Source: Sipunculus nudus (lineage: Eukaryota; Annelida; Sipuncula; Golfingiida; Sipunculidae). Taken from it: 64,000 bases of DNA. Position numbers and translations under genes: made by a program. Below, piece by piece: positions 35,745-48,011 of this stretch. The first letter of the stretch is position 1. Each line of letters opens with the position of its first letter. The stretch covers positions 45,782,659 to 45,846,658 of the forward strand of contig CM049313.1 of NCBI GenBank assembly GCA_026874595.1, given 5' to 3'. The notes under the pieces were generated by a model, which saw only the letters and a list, made by a program, of their open reading frames with translations, did not search any database and had not been told where the DNA came from.

Positions 35745-36335
35745 GAGAACATTGCTGACTAACATCAGACTAGAGGTTAACTTTACTGACTTGCATCAGA
35801 CTAGAGGTTAACAATGCTGACTTACATCAGACTAGGTGTTAACATTGCTGGCTTGCATCAGATTATAGGTTAACAATACTGACTTACATCAGACTAGAGG
35901 TTAACATTGCTGACTTACATCAGACTAGGGGTTAACATTGCTGACTTACATCAGACTAGGTGTTAACATTGCTGACTTTCATCAGATTATAGGTTAACAT
36001 TACTGACTTACATCAGACTAGAGGTTAACATTGCTGACTTGCATCAGACAAGAGGTTTACATTGCTGACTAACATCAGACAAGAGGTTTACATTGCTGAC
36101 TTACATCAGACTAGAGGTTAACATTGCTGACTTACATCAGACTAGAGGTTTACATTGCTGACTTACATCAGACTAGAGGTTTACATTGCTGACTAACATC
36201 AGACTAGAGGTTTACATTGCTGACTTACATCAGACTACAGGTTAACATTGCTGACTTACATCAGACTAGAGGTTTACATTGCTGACTTACATCAGACTAG
36301 AGGTTTACAATGCTGATTTACCTCAGACTAGAGTT
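35745..36335 (+). repeat. 31-bp minisatellite 1, about 19 copies
   Basis: A tandem array of CTGACTTACATCAGACTAGA + GGTTAACATTG, about 19 units of 31 bp with scattered substitutions (GGTTTACATTG and ACTAACATC variants). It starts just outside the 3' hairpin of A7. The repeats lie directly head to tail with no unique spacers. Confidence 0.9.
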
Positions 36336-36831
36336 TCTGAATTTCATTTATCTTCTTCTCCTTGTTTTCCTTGAATTACAGGCATGAGATATTGGTTACC
36401 ATATCTTTGTAATATTGCAAATTAAGTCCCCAAAGTCTTGTGTTTTCTGAGGCCATGCCTCAGAAATGACGAGTTTTCTTTGGTACTGATGTATTTGGAG
36501 CAATGCCAATGGGAACGATGGGTCATGTTGCATATTTAAATAAATCCTGCTGAAGGTGATTTTTGGATATTATAGATTCTATGCACCAGTAGACTCAGTG
36601 ATTTTGTATACATTGTGGACTCTATAATGGTCATTTTATTTACAGATGTCTGGCCAGTGAAGCTTATTAGATTAGAGGCTGTGCTAGCCACCAAGGGTAA
36701 CTAAAATGATAAATATACCTGACAGTACATTTTAGTCACCACCTGATGTATGCACTTGGGTGGGATTCTTAGCTCTGTTTGATCTGTGTCTATAAAAGGG
36801 TGAAAATAAGTAGATCGGGTATCTAATTTTT
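36336..36831. other. Unique spacer
   Basis: Non-repetitive DNA between the minisatellite and B3. It includes TATAAAAGGG at about 36790, a TATA-like word without a recognised transcript. Confidence 0.35.
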
Positions 36832-38099
36832 AGCTCAGCTGACTATAAGTTATCTGAGCTATAGTCGTGGTCCATTGTCCGTCGTCCGTCTGTCTGTCTG
36901 TTGTGCCGTCCGTCTGTCCGGATGTCCGTCCGTAAGACTGGCACGTTTCGACACCATTGGACCTATGAATCTGAAATTTGCCATACAGTTAGATGTCCCA
37001 AAAATCTCCTACCATGCCGAAAATTGGGTCAATAGAACTTCGTTCCTTCGAGATATTAAGGAAAAACCTCAATTTTTTATTAGCTCAGCTGACTAAAAGT
37101 CATCTGAGCTATAGTCGTGGTCCATTGTCCGTCGTCCGTCCGTCTGTCCGTCCGTCTGTCCGTCTGTCTGTCCGTCCGTCCGTCTGTCCGTAGATGTGGC
37201 ACGTTTTGAAACCGTAAGACCTAGGAATCCAAAATTCAGCATAATGTTAGATGTCCCCAAGATCTCCTACAAAGCCAAAAACTGGGTCTTTGCGACTTCA
37301 TTCCTTTGAGAAATTAAGGAAAAACCTCAATTTTTTATTAAAATCCTATTTTCACACTTCAGGACTGCCTAATATCAAAACCACTCATCTGTTTTTCTTC
37401 ATATTTACCATAAATATTCCTCTATATAGTTCCTATGTACATGCCAGAAATTAAGTCTGTAAAGTATAAATTCTTTAAGTTATGGGCCCAAACATTATGG
37501 ACTTTGTAAAAAATCAGGAAAAATGATAACTCACTTAACATGAAAAATTTTGAAACTAGAGTTTATTTTCTCAAGTATATAACTATGTTTAATTAAGATT
37601 CAATTGTTTACCCAAAATAAGATCTGAATTTTGTAAATGTTTTAAGTTATTAGCATAAAAAAAAAATCAGCACCTTAAATTTTGCCCAACTTTGACCATG
37701 GCACGTTTTTTTCCTGTAAGCACCATTGATTTAATTTTCACAGCATGTAAACATAAATATTTAGTTTGTCTCAATCTGAAATTTGAAAATAAAAGCTTGA
37801 AAATTAAGCTAGTTATTGATTTTTTTTCTGTAGTCACTTGCTTTGATTACAGATGCAGGGTCCCACTCCAGGTCACTGGAAGTCAGCTATGCCAGGGTTT
37901 CTGATTTGTTACAGTCACTGGGGGAGATCCCCTGCTGTGACAGGTGTACAGTTATTCTCATATCACCACCCCAATCAACCCCCCCCCCCCCCCCCCCCGC
38001 AAACCCAACCCACCAAGTGTTATGCAGTAATTGTTAGCTCAGCTGACTGAAAGTCATCTGAGCTATAGCGATCACTCTTTGTCCGTCGTCCGTCTGTCC

Positions 38100-40745
38100 G
38101 TCTGTTAACCAGGCACAAATCGTAACCGCTGGACCTAGAACCTTGTAACTTGGGATTCTGAGAGGTCCATAAAAAATCTCCTTGGAAACCAGAAATTAGG
38201 TCTCTGTTACCCATATCCTTCGAGCTATGTGGCCCCAAAGTACCCCCCAGAAAAGTCAAAAATTTCATACAAAAACTTCAATATCTCATTAACTACTTGA
38301 CTGATGGTCATGATTTTTGGCATACATATTGATCATGAGATGTTACATCACTTCCTGCAGACTGGTGGCGCCACCTGTATTTTTCGATTTGTTACGAATT
38401 TTTTTCTCTATTTTTGAGACCTTTAAAAATGTGAACATCTGTTAACAAGGCACAAATCATAAAGACTGGACTTAGAATCTTAATTCTTGACACACTGAGA
38501 GGTCCATGAAAAATCTCCTTGGAAACCAGAAATTAGGTCTCTGTTACCCATATCCTTCGAGCTATGGGGCCCAAAATTACCCCCCAGAATAGTCAAAAAT
38601 TTCATACAAAAACTTCAATATCTCATTAACTACATCACTGATGGTCATGATTTTCGACATACATATTGATCATGAGATGTTTCATCAGTTTGTGCAGACT
38701 GGTGGCGCCACCTTTATTTTTCAATGTTCACGAATTGTTTTCTCCATTTTTGAGACCTTTAAGGATGAAGTTATCTGTCAACAGGGTACAAATCGTAACG
38801 ATTGGACCTAGAATCTTCGTTCTTGACACACAGGGAGACCCATGATAAGTCTCCTTGGAAACCTGAAATTTGGTCTCTGTTATCCATATCCTTCGAGCTA
38901 TGGGGCCCCAAAGTACCCCCCAGAAAAGTCAAAAATTTCATACAAAAACTTCAATATCTCATTAACTACTTGACTGATGGTCATGATTTTTGGCATACAT
39001 ATTGATCATGAGATGTTACATCACTTCTTGCAGACTGGTGGCGCCACCTGTATTTTTCGATTTTTTACGAATTTTTTTCTTTATTTTTGAGACCTTTAAA
39101 TATGTGAACATCTGTTAACAAGGCACAAATCATAAAGACTGGACTTAGAATCTTAATTCTTGACACACTGAGAGGTCCATGAAAAATCTCCTTGGAAACC
39201 AGAAATTAGGTCTCTGTTACCCATATCCTTTGAGCTATGGGGCCCCAAAGTACCCCCCCAGAATAGTAAAAAATTTCATACAAAAACTTCAATATCTCAA
39301 TAACTACATCACTGATGGTCTTCATTTTTGGCATACATATTGATCATGAGATGTTCGATCAGTTCCTGCAGACTGGTGGCGCCACCTGTACTGTTTGATT
39401 TTTTACGATTTTTTCCTCTATTTTTGAGACCTTTGAGGATGCTGTCATCTGTTAGCGTGGCACAAATCGTAACGACTGGACCTAAAATCTTCATTTTCGA
39501 CACACTGAGAGACCTATGAAAAGTCTCCATGGAAACCAGAAATTAGGTCTCTGTTACCCATATCCTTCGAGCTATGGGGCCCAAAATTACCCCCCAGAAT
39601 AGTCAAAAATTTCATACAAAAACTTCAATATCTCATTAACTACATCACTGATGGTCATGATTTTCGACATACATATTGATCATGAGATGTTTCATCAGTT
39701 TGTGCAGACTGGTGGCGCCACCTGTATTTTTCAATGTTCACGAATTGTTTTCTCCATTTTTGAGACCTTTAAGGATGTAGTTATCTGTCAACAGGGTACA
39801 AATCGTAACGACTGGACCTAGAATCTTCGTTCTTGACACACAGGGAGACCCATGATAAGTCTCCATGGAAACCTGAAATTTGGTCTCTGTTACCCATATC
39901 CTTTGAGCTATGGCACTCCAAAGTACAGCTCAGAATAATGGAAAATTTGATACAAAAGCTAAAGTATCTGAACAACTAATGCAGAGATAACCATAATTGT
40001 TTGCATGGATATTGATCATGGAGTGTTTCATAAGTTTCTGCAGACTGGTGGCACCACCTGTATTTGTTCGGTTTTTTTTACGAAATTTTTCTGTATTTTT
40101 GAGACCTTTAAAGATATGAACATCTGTTAACAGGGCACAAATCATAAAAACTGGACCAAGAATCTTCATTCTTGACACACAGGGAGACCCATGAAAAGTC
40201 TCCATGGAAACTTGAAATTAGGTCTCTGTTACCCATATTCTTTAAGCTGTATGGGTCCAAAATACCCCCCCCCAGAATAATGGAAAATTTGATACAAAAA
40301 CTGCAGTATTTCAATAACTACAACACTGATGGTCATGATTTTTGGCATACATATTGATCATGAGCTGTTCCATCAGTTTCTGCAGACTGGGTGTGCCACC
40401 TCTATTTTTTTTTCAAATTTTTACAAATTTTTTTCTTTTTTTTGAGACCTTTAAAGATGTGGTTATCTGTCAACAGGGTACAAATCGCAACAACTGGACC
40501 TAGAATCTTCATTCTTGTCATGCAAGGAGGCCCATGAAAGGTGCCTGTGGAAACTTGAAATTAGGTCTCTGTTACCCATATCCTTCAAGCTATAGGACTC
40601 CGAAGTATCCCTCAGAATAATGGACAATTTGATACAAAAACTGAAGTATCTGAACAACTAATGCAGAGATCACCATGATTTTTTGCATGGATATTGACCA
40701 ATAAGTGTTTTTATTAGTTTCTGCAGACTGATGGAGCCACCTGTA
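38100..40745 (+). repeat. 337-bp tandem array with palindrome in each unit
   Basis: The palindrome or its derivative falls at 38364, 38701, 39037, 39375, 39711, 40047, about 40388 and about 40730. Spacing is 336-338 bp for the first six and about 341 bp later. Five copies are perfect GGTGGCGCCACC; the last three are GGTGGCACCACC, GGTGTGCCACC and GATGGAGCCACC. Units 2 and 5 share diagnostic variants (TTTTCGACAT, TCAGTTTGTGCAGACT), suggesting a three-unit higher-order repeat of about 1010 bp. Confidence 0.88.
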
Positions 40746-40750
40746 TTTTT

Positions 40751-41912
40751 GTATCCGCCAAAACGAAGTTTTGCGGATACTATGTTTTTGACCGAGTTCC
40801 TCCGCCACGGCGGCGTTCCTTTCCAGAGAGCTCCTCGGAGACTAATGGACCGATTTTTCCCAAACTTACACCTATTATCGGGTCACATGTGAACTGGTGC
40901 CTAACCAATTTGCATTGACCTCTGACCTTTCCTCTCTATCCAGTGTCCATTTGTGGGTCTGTTTCCACTCATAAACCCTCATATCTCAGGAACCGTTTGA
41001 CCGATCAGGAAATAAAATTGATACAAATGTAGCCCTTGGATTGCTTTATAACATACACAAAAAATGGTGGCGCCACCTGTAACCATGTTTGCACAGTGTC
41101 CATCTGTTCATCTGCCTTTGGTTAAAATCACTCATATCTCTGCAGTGAATTGACTAATTCACCTGAAATTCGTCATGTGTATACATCCAGGATAGCTTTC
41201 TTGATTTTATGACAGGTGGCGCCACCTACGTTCACTTTCACGCTGATGACATCCAAGCTTATATCTCGGGAACCGTTTGACCGATCAGGAAATAAAATTT
41301 ATACAAATGTAGCCCTTTGATAGCTCTGTAACATACACAAAAAATGGTGGCGCCACCTGTAACAATGTTTGCACAGCAACTGTCTGTTAGTCTGCCGTGG
41401 CCTAAAATTACTCATTTCTCTGTAGTGGTTCGACATAACTGCCTAAAATTTTGCAGGTTTATACATCGTGGACAGCTTTCTTGATTTATGACAGGTGGCG
41501 CCACCTACATTCAAGTTAACGCTGGACACATCCAAGCTCATATCTCAGGAACCATTTGACCGATTGGGCCAAAATTGTGCATGTGTTTAGATCTCACATA
41601 GGTCTTTATCATACACAAAACTGGAGGGGTTACCTGCAAAGATTTTTGCACAGTGTTTGTCTGCCATGGGCAAAAATCGCTCATATACATGTAGTGGTTT
41701 GACTTTTCTGCCTAAAATTATGCAGGTGTATACAACTTGGACAGCTTTCTGGATTTGTGGTAGGTGGCACAACCTACATAAACATTTAGGCTGCAGACAT
41801 CCATGCTAATATGCAACATACCTCACTCTATTTCCCCTTGCCACTCAATCCATGCCTCACTATCCAATTTTGGCAGATACATGTAGTCACTTGTCGGTTA
41901 CCCGTATTCTAG
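40751..41912 (+). mobile_element. Family C Helitron-like element C1, inserted in B5
   Basis: The 5' end is a strong hairpin, GTATCCGCCAAAAC + GAA + GTTTTGCGGATAC. The 3' end has TTTTGGCAGATAC (inverted partner of the 5' end with one mismatch), a short GTAGT/ACTAC-type hairpin region, and CCGTATTCTAG before TTTT, which fits the Helitron CTRR-T terminus. The interior has dimeric C units with intact palindromes at 41065, 41216, 41346 and 41495. At 1162 bp it is the best standalone C copy in the window. Confidence 0.7.
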
Positions 41913-44347
41913 TTTTAAAAGTTTACACATTTTTCTCTATTTTTGAGATATATAAATACAGACTAAATCTTGGCCTGTTGGTTAATCTGTTTGATGCTTC
42001 AGTTGAATGGGTATATACTACCATTCTGATGATAAAATTTCCTTTTGCAAATCTCTTCCCAGTCAGCTGAGCGTCATGACCCATGGGTCACTTGTTATTG
42101 TTTTCACTGTATCTCCTTAATTGTAATGCTGTTTTCACTCCGATATGCAAAAACTTTCCTTGAAAAAATAATTCAAGGTGTAATGCAGAAGATGCAATGT
42201 TGTGTAATGTAGCATCTCTAAAGAAATCAATTTTCTGTTAAATGATTTTAACAAATATTATTGAACCCATCAGTATGCTTAAATTATTATAAAATATGAA
42301 GCACATTATGGATAAATAAAGACACAATTAAAATTGTGATTTCTAAATCAAGTATTATTTTTAGATATTTATTGTTTTGCAGATTTAAAAGATATATTTT
42401 TGTGGTAAAAAATAAATAAACATTTGTATGCATGATGTGGTGTTATATGACAAGATTGAGATTTATGATGATGCAATTGAAAATTATGAATCAACTTTTA
42501 TATTCAGATATATATGTTAAATTGGAAATGTATAGAAATATAAACTTAAATTAGAAAATAATTGATGTGATAAAAAAATGAGGATTTAATACAAACATTT
42601 GTTCATTATTTTCCTGCCTCAGCAGAATTTGAGATCAGACTTTGTTTGCCCTGTTTTATGTTGTTAATTAGCTATATTTCAAATGTATACATTTTATTAA
42701 AAAAATACATATATATTTAATAATATATATTATACAAAAAAATAGATTCCATTGAACAAATGTGTAAATTACTGAAATGTCAACAGTTAATCGAAAAACC
42801 AACTAATGATCATGGTAATAGTACAGATCATTTGTTCACAAACTGCTCACATGCTTTAGTTTCAACATTAGGAAACACATGGTCAGGTCACAAAATATTT
42901 TTTGCAACAATTTCTTGCTCATCAATACAAACCAGTCATATAAACCAACCATGGCCTTTATTACCTCTTCCTCTTACACTTTATCTCCATTTGATATTGT
43001 TTTAGATTTTTACCTTCAAGGTTAACGTCAGCTGAGCACAGTGACCCATAGGTCCCTTGTTAGAAATCTATTTTCACACTTCAGGACTGCCTAATATCAA
43101 AAACCATTCATCTGGTTTTCTTCATACTTACAATAAATATTCCTCTATATAGTTCCTATGTACATGCCAGAAATTAAGTCAGTATTATTTAATTTAAAAA
43201 AGTTATGGGCCCAAACGTAATGGACTTTTGTAAAAAAAAATCAGGAAAGATGTTTGGTCACTTAAGACCAAAAGGGTTAAAGGTAGGGACTTTAGTAATA
43301 CAACTTTAATTGATCAAAATTTAATTGTATACCAAAAATTAGATCAAAATCTGTTAAATTTTTTTAAATATTGGCAAAAATATATAAAATTGGTACCTTT
43401 AATTTTGCCCAAGTTTGACCACGGCACGTTTTTTTCCTGTAAGTACTGTAGATTTAATTTTCGTAGCATGTTTTTGTTAGCATTTTGTCTGTTAACACCA
43501 AAAATTTGAAACCAGTTGATCAAAAACTGAAGATTTTATTCAAGTTTTCAAGCACCATGTCACATCAAGTTTACATCAAGCTATTCATTTTTCCATTAAA
43601 AACCCATTGTAACACTGTAAGACTGCCTAATATCAAAACCACTGATCTGACTTTGATCATATATAATATACATATTTTTCTATACATTCGCTATGCACAT
43701 GCCAGAAATGATGTCAGTATTGAGTAATTGTTTTAAGTTATGGGCCAAACATAATGCACTTTTTAAAAAATCAAGAAATATATTTACTCCCTTAACAAGA
43801 GGATTGCTGAAGCTAGAGATTTTTTGTCAGGGATGTAACATTATTTAATCAAGATTCAATGGAATACCAAAAATTAGTTCTGAATTTTTCAAATTTTATA
43901 AGTTATTAGTATAAATATAAAATTAGTACCTTAAATTTTGCCCAACTTTGACCATGGCAGGTTTGTTTCCTGAAAGCACTGTTGATATAATTTTCATATC
44001 ATGCACACATAAGGATTTCATCTTTGTAGTTTAGAAAGCTGAAAGAAATTGGCCAAATATTGTAGCTTTTATTAATGTTTATATGAGACCATGTCAGACC
44101 CAGGCTTAATCCAGCCCCTCTTCAGTCACCTGTATGTTGACCTTGTTGAACTTTCATCAGATTATGCATGCTTGAGCGAAGCATACACTGGGGCAGCCAG
44201 GCAGCTAATGCCCAGCCACAGTTGATCCAGCTGTCCAACCTAACTCATCTAGTAGTTGTTTTGAAAAACAACATAATAATAAACAATAAATTAATAATTT
44301 TGTATTGGTTTTTTATAACAAATTAAAGAAAAATTAATAGAAAATTT

Positions 44348-44516
44348 ATTTGGAATAACATTGACATTGACATTCTATCCATCCATACAAGATTCTTACA
44401 TCATCAGTAACTGCAAGTTGAATTTGTTAGTTGATGAGTAACAGAAAATTAACTTGCAGTTACTGATGATGTAAAAATCTTGTATGGATGGATAGAATGT
44501 CAATGTTATTCCAAAT
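44348..44516. repeat. Long near-perfect inverted repeat (hairpin)
   Basis: Left arm 44348-44419 and right arm 44451-44516 are complementary over about 66 bp, apart from a 6-bp GACATT duplication in the left arm and a C/T difference. The loop is about 31 bases. Arms begin ATTTGGAATAACATTGACAT. Transcription would give a long stable hairpin RNA. It lies within the B3 tail. It could be a small MITE-like element or a local inverted duplication; no target duplication was resolved. Confidence 0.85.
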
Positions 44517-45405
44517 AACACCATGCAGTCACCTGTGGTATTTTTCAGTGAATTTTTAATGATAAAAAAATTTATCATATTATTCATTACTAATCATTAG
44601 GGATCATATGAAGGAAATTAATGATAGACAAAGATGCAGTTGATAATATTAATCTAGATTCCTACTGTGTCTAGTGTGTAGATTGATGTGAAAGTAGTCC
44701 AAAGTGAATATATTACATTTATTTTTTTTTAATATAAATAAAAGCCATAAAACCAGGTACTTATGATCATTATTTAAATTTGTGAATTTTGTATATTCTG
44801 GATTCTCAACATCTTTGTTTGGCTAAAACTGAATAATTACTAGACATGGTGCGAATGCTTTGCAAATGTATTTGAATACGAATATGAATATGTACTGCAT
44901 TAAAAAATTTTATTGCATAAGAATAGGAATTCAGGTAAAAATGAAAGTATTTGAATACCAGTGCAGATACTTTCAAAATGTATTCATGAATGCATTCATG
45001 AATATATTGTATAATATTATTTCAATAATCATTTCAGTTATATTTTATTTTAAAAAATCATATGAATTTCTTATTATTTTTTTAAAATAAAAATTATATT
45101 GGCACAATATTTGTTATTAAATTTTAATAAATAGTTAAACTCTTTTATAATATGTGCTGCTTATAAGTTATATGGCCAAGTCAAAATCTGTGTGACAATA
45201 GCACTCCATTTTTTAATAAAATAAATGAAATCAATCCTCTTCCCTGTCTCCAAAGATACTATCAAAATCATACATAAGCTAAACACCAACAACTCATAAT
45301 AAAGCTTATATTTATTACCACACAAAACAAGCATGTGCCTCTTTCCCAAATCATATTTTTTATCATATATAACAGCTGAGCGCTGTGACCCATGGGTCCC
45401 TTGTT

Positions 45406-45772
45406 GAGGACAAAATTCTTTTATGATAGCTAATTGCATAACTTCCCAGTTAAAATATGTCTATAACCCTTTAAACATGACAGTACACAAAGCAACGCCG
45501 CCACTACATTGCTGCTCCCTTTTTACCATATGAGCAGCTCATGTGACCATGTCATTTATATCATATTAAGGCCATAAACCAAGGAGTTATCTCATTTTGA
45601 AAGAATATTCTTTTAAAAGATAATAGTTAAGCAGTGAAGCAACACCTGATCTTACAATTCAATGGAACAAAAACATGGTTTTCCTCAAATATTATTTCTA
45701 AGGTTATCAATGGTCTTGATATTAACCATTATATAAAAAAATTATTTCTCAAGTTTCCATGCAGTGATTTTT
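45406..45772. other. Spacer between B3 and B6
   Basis: Non-repetitive AT-rich DNA; no gene or site supported. Confidence 0.4.
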
Positions 45773-47031
45773 AGCTCAGCTGATTATAGTCATCTGACTA
45801 TAGTTATAGTCCATTGTCTGTTGTTCATCTGTCTGTCTGCTCGTTAGACTGGCACATTTTGTAACCATTAGACCTACAGATCCAAAATACTTTTAAAAAA
45901 TGGGTCACTGGGACTTCATTCCTGTGAGAAGATAAGGAAAAACCTCAATTTTCCATTAAAACCTATTATCACACTTCAGGACTGCCTAATATCAAAATCA
46001 CTGGTCTGTTTTTCTTTATATTTACCATAAATATTGTCCTATTTATTGCCTATATACTGGCCATAAGTTAGGTAGGTATTATGTATTTCATAAACCAAAA
46101 CATAATGCACTTTGTATAAAATCAAAACTTTTTTTCCAGTGTATTTAACCTTATTTTATCAAAATTAGATTGTATATCCAAAATTAGAAAAGAATCTTGT
46201 AAGTTTGTTAAGTTATTAGCATAAATATACAAGTTTTAATTTGAATTTTGTCCAACAAATTTTGTATGGCACATTTTTTTCCTGTAAGTACATTTGATTT
46301 AATTTTCGTAGCATGTAGACATAAGGATGTAACATAAGGTAAATACTAAAATTTGAAAATAAAAGCTGAAACATTCAGCTAGCTATTGAAGTTTCTTTCA
46401 GAGGCTCTATGGTATACATACACTTGCATTTTCAAGATCCAGGCAGCCCACTTCAGTGTAGCTCTGCTTGCTTAGCCCACTTGCCAGTGTAGCTCTGCTT
46501 GCTTAGCCCACTTGCCAGTGTAGCTCTGCTTGCTTAGCCCACTTGCCAGTGTAGCTCTTCTTGCTTAGCCCACTTGCCAGTGTAGCTCTGCTTGCTTAGC
46601 CCACTTGCCAGTGTAGCTCTGCTTGCTTAACCCCACTTGCCAGTGTAGCTCTGCTTGCTTAGCCCACTTGCCAGTGTAGCTCTGCGTACTTAGCCCACTT
46701 GCCAGTGTAGCTCTGCTTGCTTAGCCCACTTGCCAGTGTAGCTCTGCTTGCTTAGCCCACTTGCCAGTGTAGCTCTGCTTGCTTAGCCCACTTCAGTGTA
46801 GCTCTTCTTGCTTAGTCCACTTGCCAGTGTAGCTCTGCTTGCTTAGCCCACTTGCCAGTGTAGCTCTGCTTGCTTAGCCAACTTGCCAGTGTAGCTCTGC
46901 TTGCTTAGCCCACTTGCCAGTGCAGCCCTGCTTGCTTAGCCCACTTGCCAGTTTAGCTCTGCTTGCTTAGCCCACTTGCCAGTGTAGCTCTGCTTGCTTA
47001 GCCCACTTGCCAGTGTAGCTCTGCTTGGTTA
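45773..47031 (+). mobile_element. Family B element B6, 3' truncated
   Basis: A degenerate 5' hairpin (AGCTCAGCTGATTATAGTCA...) is followed by the usual B body (GACTGCCTAATATCAAAATC, CATTTTTTTCCTGTAAGTAC). It leads into minisatellite 2 at the place where other B copies have the 'GATGCAGG...CCACTCCAGGTCACTGG' segment. No B 3' end is found after the array. Confidence 0.6.
46444..47031 (+). repeat. 31-bp minisatellite 2, about 19 copies
   Basis: A tandem array of CCCACTTGCCAGTGTAGCTC + TGCTTGCTTAG, about 19 units of 31 bp, two of them shortened (CCCACTTCAGTG). It is unrelated in sequence to minisatellite 1 although the unit length and copy number match. The repeats are contiguous with no spacers. 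Confidence 0.92.
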
Positions 47032-47649
47032 TACCTGATTTGTAATGCATCACATAAGATTCTCTTTGTAGTCTTGATTAATACTCACAACACTTAATTG
47101 GCAAGATTCGGCCTTGATGTTTTATTACATTGATTCCAAGGTCCTGTCTTGATTGCTAAGCTTCCAGTGCTGTTCAGAGCACCTGAGTCTGCCAGTGCAG
47201 CTGGGTTGATTAAGCAGCACTTCCTGATAGCGTCCAGATGGTTTGATATTTGTCTTGATCAATCAGAAGGGGAACAGGAAAACTCAAGTGTTTGAGAACC
47301 TCCTTGTTTATAACCTTGTCTTAATACCTGCCAACCGTTGTTGTATGTTCTTGAGACGGCCACTTGTGTATCTACAGAACTTAATAAATCATGATATGGT
47401 GGCATGAATTAGTATTAGAACATTTGTCAAGGCAAACTGCTCTCCTCATTTGCTGAGTATTGAAAAACAAATTGTAAATTTAAATACTAGAAACGGCTGA
47501 AAATAAAATAGTCCCTCAACTTATATCATGGAATATTTCAAATCTTTACTTTAGATATGAGGTATATATCCAGCTTAAATTCCCACTTTCATTCATCACA
47601 CACCAATAAACAAAGGCAACAACTCCAGTGTGATGTGTATGTCATTTTA
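47032..47649. other. Unique spacer
   Basis: No repeat boundary or exon was recognised between minisatellite 2 and B7. Confidence 0.4.
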
Positions 47650-48011
47650 AGCTCAGCTGACTATAAGTCATCTGAGCTAAAGTCGTGGTCCATTGTCCGC
47701 CGTCCGGCCAGCCGTCCAGCCATTAACAGGGCACGTTTTTAAACCATTGGACCTTTGAATCCAAAATTTTGCATACAGTTAGATGTCCTCAAAATCTCCT
47801 ACCATACTGAAAATTGGGTCACTAGGGCTTCGGTTTTTTTAAAATATTAAGGAAAAAGCTCTGTTTTCATAAAAAAGCTATTGTTACACTTCAAGGCTGC
47901 CTAATATCAAAACCTTCCATCTTTTTTTAATCATATTTAGTATTCATATTTTTCCATACATTTTCTGTGAACATACTAAAAATTTGGTCAGTATTGTGTA
48001 TTGTTTTGAAG

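Larger units (their letters stand above)
38036..42096 (+). mobile_element. Family B element B5 with 337-bp array, inserted in B4
   Basis: A 5' hairpin with loop GAA is followed by GTCCGTCGTCCGTC and CTGTTAACCAGG. Eight tandem units of about 337 bp follow. C1 is inserted at 40751. The remaining tail ends with GTCAGCTGAGCGTCATGACC, ATGGGTC and ACTTGTT. B5 represents a different B subfamily from B3/B4: its body is the palindrome-bearing array rather than the long 'GACTGCCTAATATCAAAACC' sequence. Confidence 0.74.
37082..43061 (+). mobile_element. Family B element B4, inserted in B3
   Basis: A complete 5' hairpin (AGCTCAGCTGACT/AGTCATCTGAGCT, loop AAA) is followed by an expanded (GTCYGTCC)n tract. 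B4 is interrupted at 38035 by B5, resumes at 42097 (ATTGTTTTCACTG), and ends with GTCAGCTGAGCACAGTGACC, a mutated palindrome, GTCCCTTGTT. An 18-base C run lies near 37981-37998. B4 resumption matches B8 around 56717, which supports the B5-in-B4 insertion. Confidence 0.72.
36832..45405 (+). mobile_element. Family B element B3 (outermost of a four-level nest)
   Basis: The 5' end AGCTCAGCTGACT + ATA + AGTTATCTGAGCT forms a hairpin and is followed by GTCCGTCGTCCGTC. After 37080 it is interrupted by B4 and resumes at 43062 (AGAAATCTATTTTCACACTT). It ends with ACAGCTGAGCGCTGTGAC, CCATGGGTCCC and TTGTT at 45405. The resumed part contains long divergent B units and a striking inverted repeat at 44348-44516. 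No coding potential was seen. Confidence 0.72.

Noticed and set aside
35745-36335. CRISPR-like array
   Set aside because: The 31-bp repeats are directly contiguous with no unique spacers, and the genome is eukaryotic. The same applies to 46444-47031.
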